From Pedobacter sandarakinus (GTDB lineage Bacteria > Bacteroidota > Bacteroidia > Sphingobacteriales > Sphingobacteriaceae), in contig NZ_JAPIVG010000004.1 in NCBI RefSeq assembly GCF_026240095.1, forward strand, positions 372,001-436,000: a stretch of DNA of 64,000 nt. The letters run 5' to 3'. Shown here one piece after another: positions 33,701-42,959 of this stretch. Every line of letters begins with the position of its first letter. Position 1 is the stretch's first letter. Under the pieces are notes generated by a model. That model did no database searches and was not told the DNA's origin. It saw nothing but the letters and a program-made list of their open reading frames with translations. A program made the position numbers and the translations under genes.

Positions 33701-35386
33701 TTATTTAGCGTACTTGTATTTACGGTAATAATGTTGAAAAATCGCAAAGAATATTAACAATAGCAAAGGTGCAACTACATTTATCAATTGCCACTTTGTT
33801 TTTTCGAGTTTTATCTTCGATTTATCAAGTAACCTTGCTTTAATTTCTTTATCCCGAAGTGAGATAAGATTATCTCCATCGGTAAAATAATCTACAATAT
33901 TAAGAAGAAGTGCCTTGTTGCCAAAAGTGCGCTGACTGAAGCGATCGTACCCTAAAGGAAAAGGCAAACCATTTGTTTCTGATACTTGATTTTTGAACAC
34001 ATCTCCATCCCCAATCACAATCATTTTGTTAAGCTTGCTACGCGATTCATTTGTATAAGGCGCTTGGATTCCCTCGGGAAGTGGTCTGCCCGCGAAAACT
34101 GATGGAAAATTCCCTTCTAACAACAAACCTACGGGTTGGGGAACACTCTGGAAATCGCGTGGGTTGAGTTGTTCGCCAACCATTTGCATGCTAAAAAGCT
34201 TTGGAACGCTGAATACCTTATTAAATGGTGATGTGCTTAATAGGTAAGATTTACTTACACCTTTTACACCAATAGAATCGACACTGCTGGGAAACTCGGT
34301 TTTAATACCATCTAACTTTTTTACCACGCTTTGGCTTGTATCACCAAGTAAAATCGGATAATAAATCCATGGAAGCAATTCCATTTGGTTTTGCCCACCT
34401 ACGGTGCCTGTAGACACTGGGATTTCAGCCGCGTTAGCCGGATCGGCCAGGATGTTGTAGTTGATCCGGGCGCCATACATAAATAGCATATCATCCAAAT
34501 TCAGTTCTTTGTTAACTGCCATTTGCGCATTTCTACCCCTTAAGCTATCTAGTTCTGCCGTGACTTGATCTATACTCCAAAGAACACTGCCCCCATGCAT
34601 TACAAAATAGTTTATTTTGTACTTTTCAGTTTCTGTAAAAGGTTTAGTCGGCTTGGCAATTACCATCATTTGAAGCTTATTTAACCCTGCTTGGTCAATG
34701 CTATTTAAATCAATGCGCCCCACTTCATAACTTGATGAAAGGGTGTGAATGGCATCTCCAAGTTGCAGATCACTAAGTTCTCCATTAGACTCCGTAAACC
34801 CGATTCGGGGATTTTTTCCAGAAATCACTTTCTTTAAGCTAGATGTAAAAACATACTCCAGGTTTTCTACAGCACGGTTTATATTGTCTTCGTAACTGCC
34901 ACGGGTATCAAGATTTTGAAATAATTTAACAGGAAATTCCTTATTATCGCTTTCAATCATGGCCATCGGATAGACCAATTTCTGCGTGAGTCCAGCCTCT
35001 GTTTTAACGTTCAAATTAGTGGCTTCTATTCCTCTTTCAAATAAATTATTGATTACCGTATCTTGATCTGCCTGATTTAAACCGGCCAAAGGATCAACGA
35101 AAACCACTTGCAAATCTGCTTTAGAATAAGCTTTGTAATCAGTTAGCAGATCGTTTACCGCAGCTTGTAATCTTTTAAATGCAGGAGGAAGTTCACCATC
35201 TAGAAAAACAGTTATAATGATCGGTTTTGAATTCTCTTTCAATACCTTCCTTGTCTTTTCACTTAAGGTAAAGCGCTTATCTGACGTGAAATCAAATCGG
35301 TAGAATATGTATTGGCCAAGAATGTTTACTGCAATCAGGATTAAGGCAATTATAATCAGGCTAATCCATTTGTTATTTCTTTTCAT
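33701..35386 (-). CDS. gldG: Gliding-motility ABC transporter accessory protein GldG
   Basis: 561 residues from the ATG at 35386, which overlaps the gldF stop as ATGA; a start seven codons upstream is possible. One N-terminal helix (ISLIIIALILIAVNILGQYIF), a large extracytoplasmic domain (GldG/ABC-type uncharacterised, with FTESNGELSDLQLGDAIHTLSSSYEV) and a C-terminal helix (LINVVAPLLLLIFFAIFQHYY) are visible. GldA, GldF and GldG are proposed to form one ABC transporter needed for gliding in Flavobacterium. Presence of these genes does not prove motility. Confidence 0.92.
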   Translation of the reverse strand: MKRNNKWISLIIIALILIAVNILGQYIFYRFDFTSDKRFTLSEKTRKVLKENSKPIIITVFLDGELPPAFKRLQAAVNDLLTDYKAYSKADLQVVFVDPLAGLNQADQDTVINNLFERGIEATNLNVKTEAGLTQKLVYPMAMIESDNKEFPVKLFQNLDTRGSYEDNINRAVENLEYVFTSSLKKVISGKNPRIGFTESNGELSDLQLGDAIHTLSSSYEVGRIDLNSIDQAGLNKLQMMVIAKPTKPFTETEKYKINYFVMHGGSVLWSIDQVTAELDSLRGRNAQMAVNKELNLDDMLFMYGARINYNILADPANAAEIPVSTGTVGGQNQMELLPWIYYPILLGDTSQSVVKKLDGIKTEFPSSVDSIGVKGVSKSYLLSTSPFNKVFSVPKLFSMQMVGEQLNPRDFQSVPQPVGLLLEGNFPSVFAGRPLPEGIQAPYTNESRSKLNKMIVIGDGDVFKNQVSETNGLPFPLGYDRFSQRTFGNKALLLNIVDYFTDGDNLISLRDKEIKARLLDKSKIKLEKTKWQLINVVAPLLLLIFFAIFQHYYRKYKYAK

Positions 35387-36111
35387 CAACGCTTTCCTCC
35401 TATCCATAACCTGGTAATCAACAAAAATATTACGGTAAAACTGATAAAATAGAGCAAATCTCGAGTGTCTAACACACCGCGACTAATGGATGTGTAGTGT
35501 TGATTAATCCCTAAATGCATAATGATGGTATCAAGACCTTGAAAAGCAAATAGCTGACTAGTATAATCGAAACCCAAATAAGCAAAAGCACATAATCCGG
35601 CACAAACCACAAATGCAATGATTTGATTTTTTGTGAGCGCAGAAGCAAAAATCCCCATTGAAGTAAAAGCTGCGCCCAATAAGAACAACCCAATGTATGA
35701 ACCAGTTACCGCTCCAGAATCGATGTTACCTTCTGGAAAACCAAGTTGGTATATTGCGTAATAGTAAACAAGAGTAGGAACCAGGGCGAAGAGAACTATA
35801 ACCAAACTTGCCAGGTATTTTGCCGTGATAATTTCCCATAAGGTTATGGGGCGTGTAATCAGCAATTCGTAGGTGCCTTCACGGCGCTCTTCGGCAAAAG
35901 ACCGCATGGTGATGGCTGGAATTAAGAACATAAAAAGGTATGGCACTAAACTGAAAAAACCACCCAATTCTGCATATCCATATTCTAATATTGAGGTATC
36001 GGGAAAAACCCATAACAATAAGCCAGATACCAACAGAAATATACCGATGGTGATATAGGCAACCATTGAACTTAAAAAACTGAATAATTCCCTTTTGAAT
36101 ACTGCGTACAT
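35386..36111 (-). CDS. gldF: Gliding-motility ABC transporter permease GldF
   Basis: 241-residue ABC-2-type permease with six helices. The start YAVFKRELFSFLSSMVAYITI and the block MRSFAEERREGTYELLITRPITLWEII are typical of the NosY/GldF group. It partners the GldA ATPase, whose gene lies upstream across a small outer-membrane gene. The stop TGA overlaps the gldG ATG. Confidence 0.93.
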   Translation of the reverse strand: MYAVFKRELFSFLSSMVAYITIGIFLLVSGLLLWVFPDTSILEYGYAELGGFFSLVPYLFMFLIPAITMRSFAEERREGTYELLITRPITLWEIITAKYLASLVIVLFALVPTLVYYYAIYQLGFPEGNIDSGAVTGSYIGLFLLGAAFTSMGIFASALTKNQIIAFVVCAGLCAFAYLGFDYTSQLFAFQGLDTIIMHLGINQHYTSISRGVLDTRDLLYFISFTVIFLLITRLWIGGKR

Positions 36112-36187
36112 GATACTTTAAATGCCGAAGTTAATAAAATAAAAAGCAATGCCTTTTACACGAGTAAAACCCAATATCCGGATCTCG

Positions 36188-36727
36188 CTAAAGGTTAAAA
36201 AGATAAGCAATGCGTAAACCCGCAAATCCTTTAGAATTTGTTCCATTCAAGCCTAAGATTCGGTCATTTCTGCCATTCCAACTTTCGTACCTGATACCAA
36301 AATCGAGCTTACTATCGCCTGACACCCGAAACTGATTGCCAATTCCTGGCGACCATATAAAAAGTTTGTTCTGGCCGTCATTTACTGGAATGCCAGCACC
36401 AAGTTGTCCTTCCACATAAAAGGTTTCGCCAAGGTAATATTTGAGTCCTCCTTTTAAAGGGATATAACTTAGATCTTGAACACTTAAAATTTGCGTTCGC
36501 TTACCAAAAAAATTGGTATAGCCTGCATTTAGACTTAACGCAAATGCACTCGAAATGGGAAAGCTAGCCTTAACAGATCCGCCTAAACCAATAGCTGAAA
36601 CGTTAGAAAAATTACCAGAAGGCAAGTTGATTTCTGCGCCGATATCCACGCTAGTTGTATTTTGCGCCATAGCGAAGGTGCCCACGAATAACAATAAAAC
36701 GAATAAATAAAGTTTGATTTTTAACAT
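36188..36727 (-). CDS. Outer-membrane beta-barrel protein between gldA and gldF
   Basis: 179 residues. A signal peptide (residues 1-21, ending AMAQ) is followed by alternating beta strands with aromatic girdle residues and a C-terminal AGLRIAYLFNL ending in an aromatic/leucine, as in small OmpA/OmpW-like barrels. The gene begins 4 nt after gldA and ends 76 bp before gldF, so it lies in the same operon. Role unknown; it may be an envelope partner of the transporter, which is an inference. Confidence 0.75.
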   Translation of the reverse strand: MLKIKLYLFVLLLFVGTFAMAQNTTSVDIGAEINLPSGNFSNVSAIGLGGSVKASFPISSAFALSLNAGYTNFFGKRTQILSVQDLSYIPLKGGLKYYLGETFYVEGQLGAGIPVNDGQNKLFIWSPGIGNQFRVSGDSKLDFGIRYESWNGRNDRILGLNGTNSKGFAGLRIAYLFNL

Positions 36728-36730
36728 TGG

Positions 36731-37438
36731 TTATGCGGTAAGTTTTCTGAAAATATCTTCTAGAGAATCTTGGTTATTTGCTGCCTTGATTCCTGACAGG
36801 GAGTCTTTTGCCACAATCTTTCCTTTATTAATGATGATGATGTCATCGCAAATGGCTTCAACCTCTTGCATAATATGGGTAGAGATAACGACTGTTTTGT
36901 TTTTACCAAGTTCTCTAATCAATGCCCTGATATCTACCAGCTGATTTGGATCTAAACCCGAAGTTGGCTCATCTAAAATTAATACCTCGGGGTTATGAAT
37001 AATAGCCTGCGCCAGCCCTACCCTTTGGCGATAACCTTTTGATAGCATACCAATTTTCTTGTGTTGCTCTGGGGTTAAACCTACCATCTTAATTACTTCA
37101 TCAATACGATGCTGAAGATTGTTAAGTTTATACGTCTGCCCTACAAAGCTTAAAAACTCTTTTACATACATATCCGGATACAGCGGGGTATGCTCTGGCA
37201 GGTAACCGATATGTTTCTTGGCTTCTATAGTTTGCGTTGAGATATTTTTATTAGCAATTTCGGCTTCGCCTGAAGTTGGTGTTAAATAGCCTGTTAACAT
37301 ACGCATGGTGGTAGATTTCCCGGCACCATTCGGACCTAAAAAACCTAAAATACGCCCAGGACTGGCTTCAAAACTGATTGAATCTACAGCCTTTTGTTGA
37401 GCGTAATGTTTAGACAGATTTTTAACTGAAATACCCAT
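36731..37438 (-). CDS. gldA: Gliding-motility ABC transporter ATP-binding protein GldA
   Basis: 235-residue ABC ATPase: Walker A GFLGPNGAGKSTTMRML, Q-loop region LPEHTPLYPDM, signature LSKGYRQRVGLAQAI, Walker B VLILDEPTSGLDPNQ and switch His VISTHIMQEVE. The family assignment to GldA is by sequence and by the following gldF and gldG. Confidence 0.92.
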   Translation of the reverse strand: MGISVKNLSKHYAQQKAVDSISFEASPGRILGFLGPNGAGKSTTMRMLTGYLTPTSGEAEIANKNISTQTIEAKKHIGYLPEHTPLYPDMYVKEFLSFVGQTYKLNNLQHRIDEVIKMVGLTPEQHKKIGMLSKGYRQRVGLAQAIIHNPEVLILDEPTSGLDPNQLVDIRALIRELGKNKTVVISTHIMQEVEAICDDIIIINKGKIVAKDSLSGIKAANNQDSLEDIFRKLTA

Positions 37439-37490
37439 ATTTATCTTTCAATACCGCAGAAGCATTAACAAACTGCGTATTATTAAGCCA

Positions 37491-38408
37491 CTAATTAATG
37501 TAAGGAGACGTTATTTTTTTGTTGTACCTAAATTTGTCTAATTGTTCTGCTGCCTGGCCGATATTATCTGATGAAAGGATATCTGCCCCATTGTTAACCA
37601 AATGATAGTAAATATTCCTAGCCGGACTTGCAATGGAACTTTTATCGATATTGCCCATAGTACCTAATATCGTGGTAATTCCTTTCTCATGAAGGAATTG
37701 ATACAATTCTCTATCTGGTGCAGATACGCCCACAAAAGCTACGATTCTATTGTTGGGTATGCCTAAACTGTTGAGCCGCTTTAACTCTGCCTGCTTTTGA
37801 ACCGATGCCGATATCATCAATTCTGGCGCTAACTGATGCACTTCTTGCGCCTGGTTTGCGGTGTACGTAATGATAATGGAGTTGCTTTCTACATGATACT
37901 GTCTTACCTTTTCAATTACTTTTGCGTAAGACACCCCTTTTTTTAAATCGATTGTTAACAGTACTTTCCCTTTGCTCCAATTTAACACACTATCTAACGT
38001 AGGGATTTTAAAATTGGTTTCTTTCCCGTCATTATCTTTCAAATTGAAAGCTTTCAATTCTTCGTAAGTGTAATCGCCAATGAGTCCTTTACCCGTTGAT
38101 GTACGATCTAGTTGATCATCGTGCATGATCACTAAAACGGAATCTTTGCTGTAAGCGATATCAAACTCGATAACCATCGGGTTATAAGTTGTGGCATTTT
38201 CAAAGGTTTCGATACAATTCTCTGGAAAGCCAGGCATTGGACCACCCCTATGTGCACTGATTAATGGGAAACGATTTTCAGGAGTCCATTTTAAAAACTG
38301 GTATAATTCTTTGTTGTTATTGAATTTAATATAGTGATGAACTTTTTCTTCTTTGCATGAGCTGAAAGCAATGATGATGAATAAGAAAAGTAAGTATTGA
38401 AATTTCAT
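37491..38408 (-). CDS. Glycerophosphodiester phosphodiesterase lipoprotein
   Basis: 305 residues. The signal peptide has a lipobox (IIAFSSC, Cys18). The catalytic GDPD motif ISAHRGGPMPGFPENCIETF and metal/acid block VIEFDIAYSKDSVLVIMHDDQLDRTSTG are intact, with LTIDLKKG (E/D-x-K) later. Such enzymes release glycerol 3-phosphate from phospholipid head groups at the cell surface. It lies 52 bp upstream of gldA on the same strand, so read-through into gldA is possible. Confidence 0.9.
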   Translation of the reverse strand: MKFQYLLFLFIIIAFSSCKEEKVHHYIKFNNNKELYQFLKWTPENRFPLISAHRGGPMPGFPENCIETFENATTYNPMVIEFDIAYSKDSVLVIMHDDQLDRTSTGKGLIGDYTYEELKAFNLKDNDGKETNFKIPTLDSVLNWSKGKVLLTIDLKKGVSYAKVIEKVRQYHVESNSIIITYTANQAQEVHQLAPELMISASVQKQAELKRLNSLGIPNNRIVAFVGVSAPDRELYQFLHEKGITTILGTMGNIDKSSIASPARNIYYHLVNNGADILSSDNIGQAAEQLDKFRYNKKITSPYIN

Positions 38409-38503
38409 GGTTCAAAAATAGGAAAAAATGGAAGATTAAGATACATAACTGATTTCTGGGCATATTGCCATTTTTCGGCTGATAGAATAACAACACTGGC
38501 CAA

Positions 38504-38560
38504 TTAAACCAGATTGAAGCGAACACGGAGTGCAACGAAGTAAAGCGGAAAGCGGGAGGC
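38504..38560 (-). repeat. Dispersed intergenic repeat, degenerate short copy H
   Basis: Minus strand: GCCTCCCGCTTTCCGCTTTA at one end and GTTCGCTTCAATCTGGTTTA at the other, with most of the middle missing. It lies in the 327-bp gap between the divergent phosphodiesterase and glyS genes; apart from this repeat and the glyS promoter I see nothing in that gap. Confidence 0.5.
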
Positions 38561-38719
38561 AAAAGAACCTAGAAGCATTGAAATTGCTTTTCTAAAAACT
38601 TTGCGCTGCAAGACTAAGAGTAATTTCGAAAAATCGCATCGAAAAGGCAGACCACGGCTACTTAAAAATAGCCTCCAAAAACCTTGTAGCTTATGCCTTT
38701 AAACCCTCCACCTTTTTAT

Positions 38720-38727
38720 TATCTTTG
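38720..38727 (+). promoter_or_regulatory. -7 promoter box for glyS
   Basis: TATCTTTG, 8 nt before the glyS ATG at 38736. Confidence 0.5.
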
Positions 38728-38735
38728 CCTCCATT

Positions 38736-40382
38736 ATGGCTCAAAAGAATAACGACGAACAATTTAAAAATGTAATATCACATGCAAAAGAATATGGTTT
38801 TGTATTCCAAAGCAGCGAAATATATGATGGCTTAAGTGCCGTTTACGATTACGGCCAACTGGGTGCCGAATTAAAAAACAATATTAAATCGTACTGGTGG
38901 AAAGCCATGGTACAAATGCATGAAAACATTGTGGGTATTGATTCTGCAATTTTTATGCACCCGAAAGTGTGGAAGGCCAGCGGACACGTAGATGGTTTTA
39001 ACGACCCGATGATTGATAATAAGGACTCGAAAAAACGGTACCGTGCCGACCAATTATTGGAAAATAAAATTGATGAGCTATATTCGGAATTGGCCAATTT
39101 TAATGCAGACAACAGAGCAAAGTTTGAAGCATTTCAACAGGAAATTCTTTCTTGGACAGATGAAAATCAAGCGGGTTGGATTTCTGGATTTAAGAATTCC
39201 GAAACAGATGGATATGATAGGAATATTTATCCTTTCATGGATGAGGCGAGCTGGAGGTTTGTGAAAAAAGGATTAGCACTGGAAGTAGAGATGAACCTTG
39301 CGCTTAAATCTGAGAACTTAGCGCAGCTTAAGGATCTGATTGTTGACTATAAAGTAATTTGTCCGATTTCTAAGACGAGTAACTGGACGGATGTTCGCCA
39401 GTTTAACCTGATGTTTAGCACACAATTTGGTGCAATGGCAGAAGGAAGTGACGAAGTTTACCTTCGTCCGGAAACGGCTCAAGGTATTTTTGTAAACTTT
39501 TTAAACGTTCAAAAATCTGGAAGGATGAAGATCCCTTTTGGTATTGCACAAATTGGTAAGGCTTTCCGTAACGAAGTAATTGCCCGCCAGTTTATAATGC
39601 GCATGCGTGAGTTTGAACAAATGGAAATGCAATTTTTTGTTCGCCCCGGCGAGGATAAAAAATGGTTTGAATACTGGAAAGAAGCCCGTTTAAAATGGCA
39701 CCAGGCTTTGGGCACCAGCCCAGAAAAATACCGTTACCACGACCATGTTAAGCTAGCGCACTATGCCAATGCCGCAACTGATATCGAATTTGAATTCCCA
39801 TTCGGATTTAAGGAAGTTGAAGGGATACACAGTAGAACGGATTTCGATTTAACGCAACACCAGGAGTACTCTGGTAAGAAAATGCAATATTTTGATAACG
39901 ACCTAAATGAGGACGGCAAACCTTACGGAAATTATGTTCCTTATGTTATAGAAACATCTATTGGCTTAGACCGCATGTTTTTGTTAACAATGATTAACGC
40001 GTTTGAAGAGCAAGATTTAAGTACTGAAGATAAGCAAGATAGCCGTACACTGTTACGCCTGCACCCTGCATTAGCACCCTACAAAGTTGCTGTTTTCCCC
40101 TTAACTAAAAAAGATGGCTTGCCAGAAAAGGCACGAGAAATTATGGATGCACTTAAATTCGATTTCAACTGCATTTACGAAGAAAAGGATGCCATTGGTA
40201 AACGTTATCGCCGTCAGGATGCAATTGGTACCCCATTCTGCTTAACGGTAGATCACCAGAGTTTAGAGGATAATACCGTAACTATACGCCACCGTGATAG
40301 CATGGAACAAGAGCGAGTAGCTATTGCTGATTTAACTGATCTAATTGGTAAGGCGGTAAGTTGGAAAACTTTGCTGGCGTAG
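38736..40382 (+). CDS. glyS: Glycine-tRNA ligase, homodimeric class II type
   Basis: 548-residue class II aminoacyl-tRNA synthetase of the alpha2 (eukaryote/Bacteroidota/Gram-positive) form. Motif 2 FRNEVIARQFIMRMREFEQME, motif-2 upstream YLRPETAQGIFVNF and motif 3 GLDRMFLLTM are intact, with a C-terminal anticodon-binding domain (LAPYKVAVFPLTKK). It charges tRNA-Gly for translation. A strong terminator follows 45 bp downstream. Confidence 0.95.
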   Translation: MAQKNNDEQFKNVISHAKEYGFVFQSSEIYDGLSAVYDYGQLGAELKNNIKSYWWKAMVQMHENIVGIDSAIFMHPKVWKASGHVDGFNDPMIDNKDSKKRYRADQLLENKIDELYSELANFNADNRAKFEAFQQEILSWTDENQAGWISGFKNSETDGYDRNIYPFMDEASWRFVKKGLALEVEMNLALKSENLAQLKDLIVDYKVICPISKTSNWTDVRQFNLMFSTQFGAMAEGSDEVYLRPETAQGIFVNFLNVQKSGRMKIPFGIAQIGKAFRNEVIARQFIMRMREFEQMEMQFFVRPGEDKKWFEYWKEARLKWHQALGTSPEKYRYHDHVKLAHYANAATDIEFEFPFGFKEVEGIHSRTDFDLTQHQEYSGKKMQYFDNDLNEDGKPYGNYVPYVIETSIGLDRMFLLTMINAFEEQDLSTEDKQDSRTLLRLHPALAPYKVAVFPLTKKDGLPEKAREIMDALKFDFNCIYEEKDAIGKRYRRQDAIGTPFCLTVDHQSLEDNTVTIRHRDSMEQERVAIADLTDLIGKAVSWKTLLA

Positions 40383-40426
40383 ATATACAAAACATTTAGC
40401 CCGCTTTAGAAGCTAATAAGTGATAT

Positions 40427-40455
40427 AACCACAGGTATTTTCCTGTGGTTTTTTT
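40427..40455 (+). terminator. Rho-independent terminator of glyS
   Basis: Nine-base stem AACCACAGG / CCTGTGGTT (40427-40435, 40442-40450) followed by TTTTT. Confidence 0.85.
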
Positions 40456-40603
40456 ATTCAATTTTGTACCGTTTATTGCCCTTCGTTATTTTTTCATTCA
40501 TATAAACAGCTGGCAAAATACATGGGTTGGCTAACTGATTAGTAGCTAACGATTGGAACGGATGAATTCTTAACTTAAAATCTGTCAAATAATTAGAAAA
40601 ACT

Positions 40604-40611
40604 TATCTTTG
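40604..40611 (+). promoter_or_regulatory. -7 promoter box for the lipoprotein gene
   Basis: TATCTTTG, 22 nt before the ATG at 40634. Confidence 0.4.
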
Positions 40612-40633
40612 CCCAAAATTTAAAATTTCGCTC

Positions 40634-41506
40634 ATGAAGATTCGGATTAAACTATTTCTTTCGGCTATTATTTGCCTTACAATTATCTCATCTTGTAAAA
40701 AGGAGATTGATTACCACCCTGAATGGGATCTTGCTACAATGAGCGCCAAAACAGACGGCACCTTGGTAACATGCTCAATGGCCACAGCGCAGTTTTTTCC
40801 TGTTAATGGTAAAAACACCCTACAAATTATTGGAAGTAAAGGTGAAATGGCTTTTAGTTTGATGATAAACGAATTTAAAGGTACGGGCACTTATAATTTA
40901 AGCGACAATAATTTGGGGATTTATGCTGAGTCGTTAAATGGAATAAAAAATGCTTATTTAAGCTCGGCGAATGGTTCCATTAAAATTACAACTTACACGC
41001 CTGACAAAATAATTAAAGGAACATTCGAATTTCAAGGCGCTAATATCTTAACCTCTGCAACCAAAAAAATAACCGAAGGCCAGTTCAGCATTAGTTTAGT
41101 ACCTGTAAAAGTTCCTGCGGTTACGCCAGGCAATACCAATTTAAATGCTAATGTAGATGGTGCGGCTGCCAGTTTTACCGGTGAAGCTATTTCTATTAGC
41201 AGTCCGATTGGAAACCTTTTGAGTGTAATTGCGGTTAATGGAGATAAACGCCTTACACTATCGCTTATTGGCTACAAAGGAATTGGCACGTATGACATTG
41301 CAAAAGATGGCGAGGCCAGCTATTCAAAAGATCAATCTGCCACCGGATCATTTTATGCAGAAACAGGAACCCTGGTTATCACCAGTGAAAGCGGCGGAAG
41401 ATTAAAAGGAACATTTTCTTTTAAAGGGCCAAACCAGAATGCTACCGTGGGTACATCAGTAAATGTTACCAATGGCACTTTCGATGTGCCACTTAGCAAA
41501 AAATAA
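40634..41506 (+). CDS. Two-domain surface lipoprotein (DUF6252-like)
   Basis: 290 residues with a lipobox (ISSC, Cys21). The body is two copies of a beta-rich unit of about 120 residues: GKNTLQIIGSKGEMAFSLMINEFKGTGTYNL in the first, then GNLLSVIAVNGDKRLTLSLIGYKGIGTYDI in the second, each ending with KGTFEF(Q)G or KGTFSFKG. This matches the plan of DUF6252 proteins of Bacteroidota; function unknown. Stands alone after glyS. Confidence 0.72.
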   Translation: MKIRIKLFLSAIICLTIISSCKKEIDYHPEWDLATMSAKTDGTLVTCSMATAQFFPVNGKNTLQIIGSKGEMAFSLMINEFKGTGTYNLSDNNLGIYAESLNGIKNAYLSSANGSIKITTYTPDKIIKGTFEFQGANILTSATKKITEGQFSISLVPVKVPAVTPGNTNLNANVDGAAASFTGEAISISSPIGNLLSVIAVNGDKRLTLSLIGYKGIGTYDIAKDGEASYSKDQSATGSFYAETGTLVITSESGGRLKGTFSFKGPNQNATVGTSVNVTNGTFDVPLSKK

Positions 41507-41648
41507 GATACTTTAAACTATAATATAATCTGCTTAGCGACAACCTAAGTGGATTTTTTTGTTTTAATTAATCTTGACAAATTTCATATCGCGAAAAAAC
41601 GAAATCTGCACAATTGTAACATATCTTTGTTTTATTCTTGAATCTGAT

Positions 41649-42056
41649 ATGCCCATTCCTCAAAAATTCTTTGCTCGCCGCCATGAAATTGCGGCCGATT
41701 ACTTGAAAGCCTTAGATCAGCACCTTGACGACTTAGTGGCTGGCCGGGTAAGTGAAATGTTAGAAGTTAGAGACTTTGCCTCGTTAATTCACGTTCATCC
41801 TACCCATTTAAGTAATACCATCAAAGCAGCCACCGGTCATTCACCATGTTTCTTTTTTGAAGAAAAAATAATGGAAATAGCAAAAGGAATGTTGCAAAAT
41901 ATCCGCACGCCCATTGCCGAAGTGGCCAGAACATTAACCTACGATCCTTCGAATTTTACCAAGTTTTTCAAACACTTTTCGGGGCAAACGCCTAAGCAAT
42001 ATCGCGAAGAATATTTTTTGTCGTTGCTTCCCGAACAAGAAGCTATCAGCAGGTAA
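41649..42056 (+). CDS. AraC-family DNA-binding protein, helix-turn-helix only
   Basis: 135 residues from the ATG at 41649 (an upstream TTG at 41574 is unlikely). Almost the whole protein is an AraC/XylS HTH pair: DFASLIHVHPTHLSNTIKAATGHSPCFFF for the first helix-turn-helix and IAEVARTLTYDPSNFTKFFKHFSGQTPKQYREE for the second. There is no ligand-binding domain, only a short N-terminal helix. It is 89 bp upstream of an SDR gene and may control it. Confidence 0.85.
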   Translation: MPIPQKFFARRHEIAADYLKALDQHLDDLVAGRVSEMLEVRDFASLIHVHPTHLSNTIKAATGHSPCFFFEEKIMEIAKGMLQNIRTPIAEVARTLTYDPSNFTKFFKHFSGQTPKQYREEYFLSLLPEQEAISR

Positions 42057-42118
42057 ATAAACTTAACTACTCACCATTAAAACTTAAACAATCACCATTT
42101 TTACACTCCGTTTTGCTT

Positions 42119-42126
42119 TAGTTTTG
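42119..42126 (+). promoter_or_regulatory. -7 promoter box for the SDR gene
   Basis: TAGTTTTG, 19 nt before the ATG at 42146. Confidence 0.4.
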
Positions 42127-42145
42127 TTTATCAAAATAAAAGAAC

Positions 42146-42910
42146 ATGGAACAACTAAATAAAATTGCACTGATAACAGGTGGCAGTCGCGGATTGGGAA
42201 AAAATGCTGCCATACATCTGGCGAAGAAAGGTATAAATGTAATTATCACCTATCAATCTAAAGAAGCTGAGGCCAATGAGACTGTTGGGATCCTTAAAGA
42301 AATGGGCGTAAATGCTGCAGCTTTGCAGCTAGATGTTGCAAAGAGCGATACCTTTGATCGTTTTCTGAGCGACACGGCATCTCTTTTGAAAGCGGAGTTC
42401 AACGTAACAAAACTTGATTATTTAGTGAATAACGCTGGCATTGGTATCCACACTCCATTTGCAGAGACTACTGAAGATCAGTTCGATACTTTAGTGAAGA
42501 TTCAATTTAAAGGACCTTTCTTTTTAACACAAAAAGCTTTGCCATTATTAAATGATGGCGGTGGCATTATTAATATTTCAAGCGGCTTAGCCCGGTTTTC
42601 ACTACCCGGGTATGCAACTTACGCTGCAATGAAAGGTGCCATGGAAACGCTAACCAAATATCAGGCTAAAGAATTGGGATCAAGAGGAATTAGGGTAAAT
42701 ATTATAGCGCCCGGCGCAATTGAAACAGATTTTGGCGGTGGTGCTGTGCGAGATAACGCAGACCTAAATGCAGTTATCGCATCGCAAACAGCATTGGGTA
42801 GAGTAGGTTTGCCAGATGATATTGGTGGAGTTGTAGCTTTCTTATGCACAGAAGAGGCTCGGTGGATCAATGGACAACGAATCGAGGCTTCAGGCGGTAT
42901 GTTTTTATAA
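42146..42910 (+). CDS. Short-chain dehydrogenase/reductase
   Basis: 254-residue classical SDR: NAD(P) motif ITGGSRGLGKNAA, NNAGIG, and active-site Ser-Tyr-Lys as ISSGLARFSLPGYATYAAMKG (Tyr/Lys of YATYAAMK). PGAIETDFG and GQRIEASGGMFL end the fold as usual. Substrate unknown; the upstream AraC-type regulator may control it. Confidence 0.9.
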   Translation: MEQLNKIALITGGSRGLGKNAAIHLAKKGINVIITYQSKEAEANETVGILKEMGVNAAALQLDVAKSDTFDRFLSDTASLLKAEFNVTKLDYLVNNAGIGIHTPFAETTEDQFDTLVKIQFKGPFFLTQKALPLLNDGGGIINISSGLARFSLPGYATYAAMKGAMETLTKYQAKELGSRGIRVNIIAPGAIETDFGGGAVRDNADLNAVIASQTALGRVGLPDDIGGVVAFLCTEEARWINGQRIEASGGMFL

Positions 42911-42914
42911 GAAA

Positions 42915-42954
42915 TTTCGAACCTGCTTACCATTACAATGTGGCAGGTTCGAAA
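42915..42954. terminator. Bidirectional terminator between the SDR and NlpC/P60 genes
   Basis: Perfect 12-bp inverted repeat TTTCGAACCTGC / GCAGGTTCGAAA lies between convergent genes, with short T runs outward on both strands. Confidence 0.75.
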
Positions 42955-42959
42955 ACATT

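Noticed and set aside
40383..40633. Possible gene in the 251-bp gap after glyS
   Set aside because: Only a terminator and a promoter box are visible; no frame over 30 codons with a good start.
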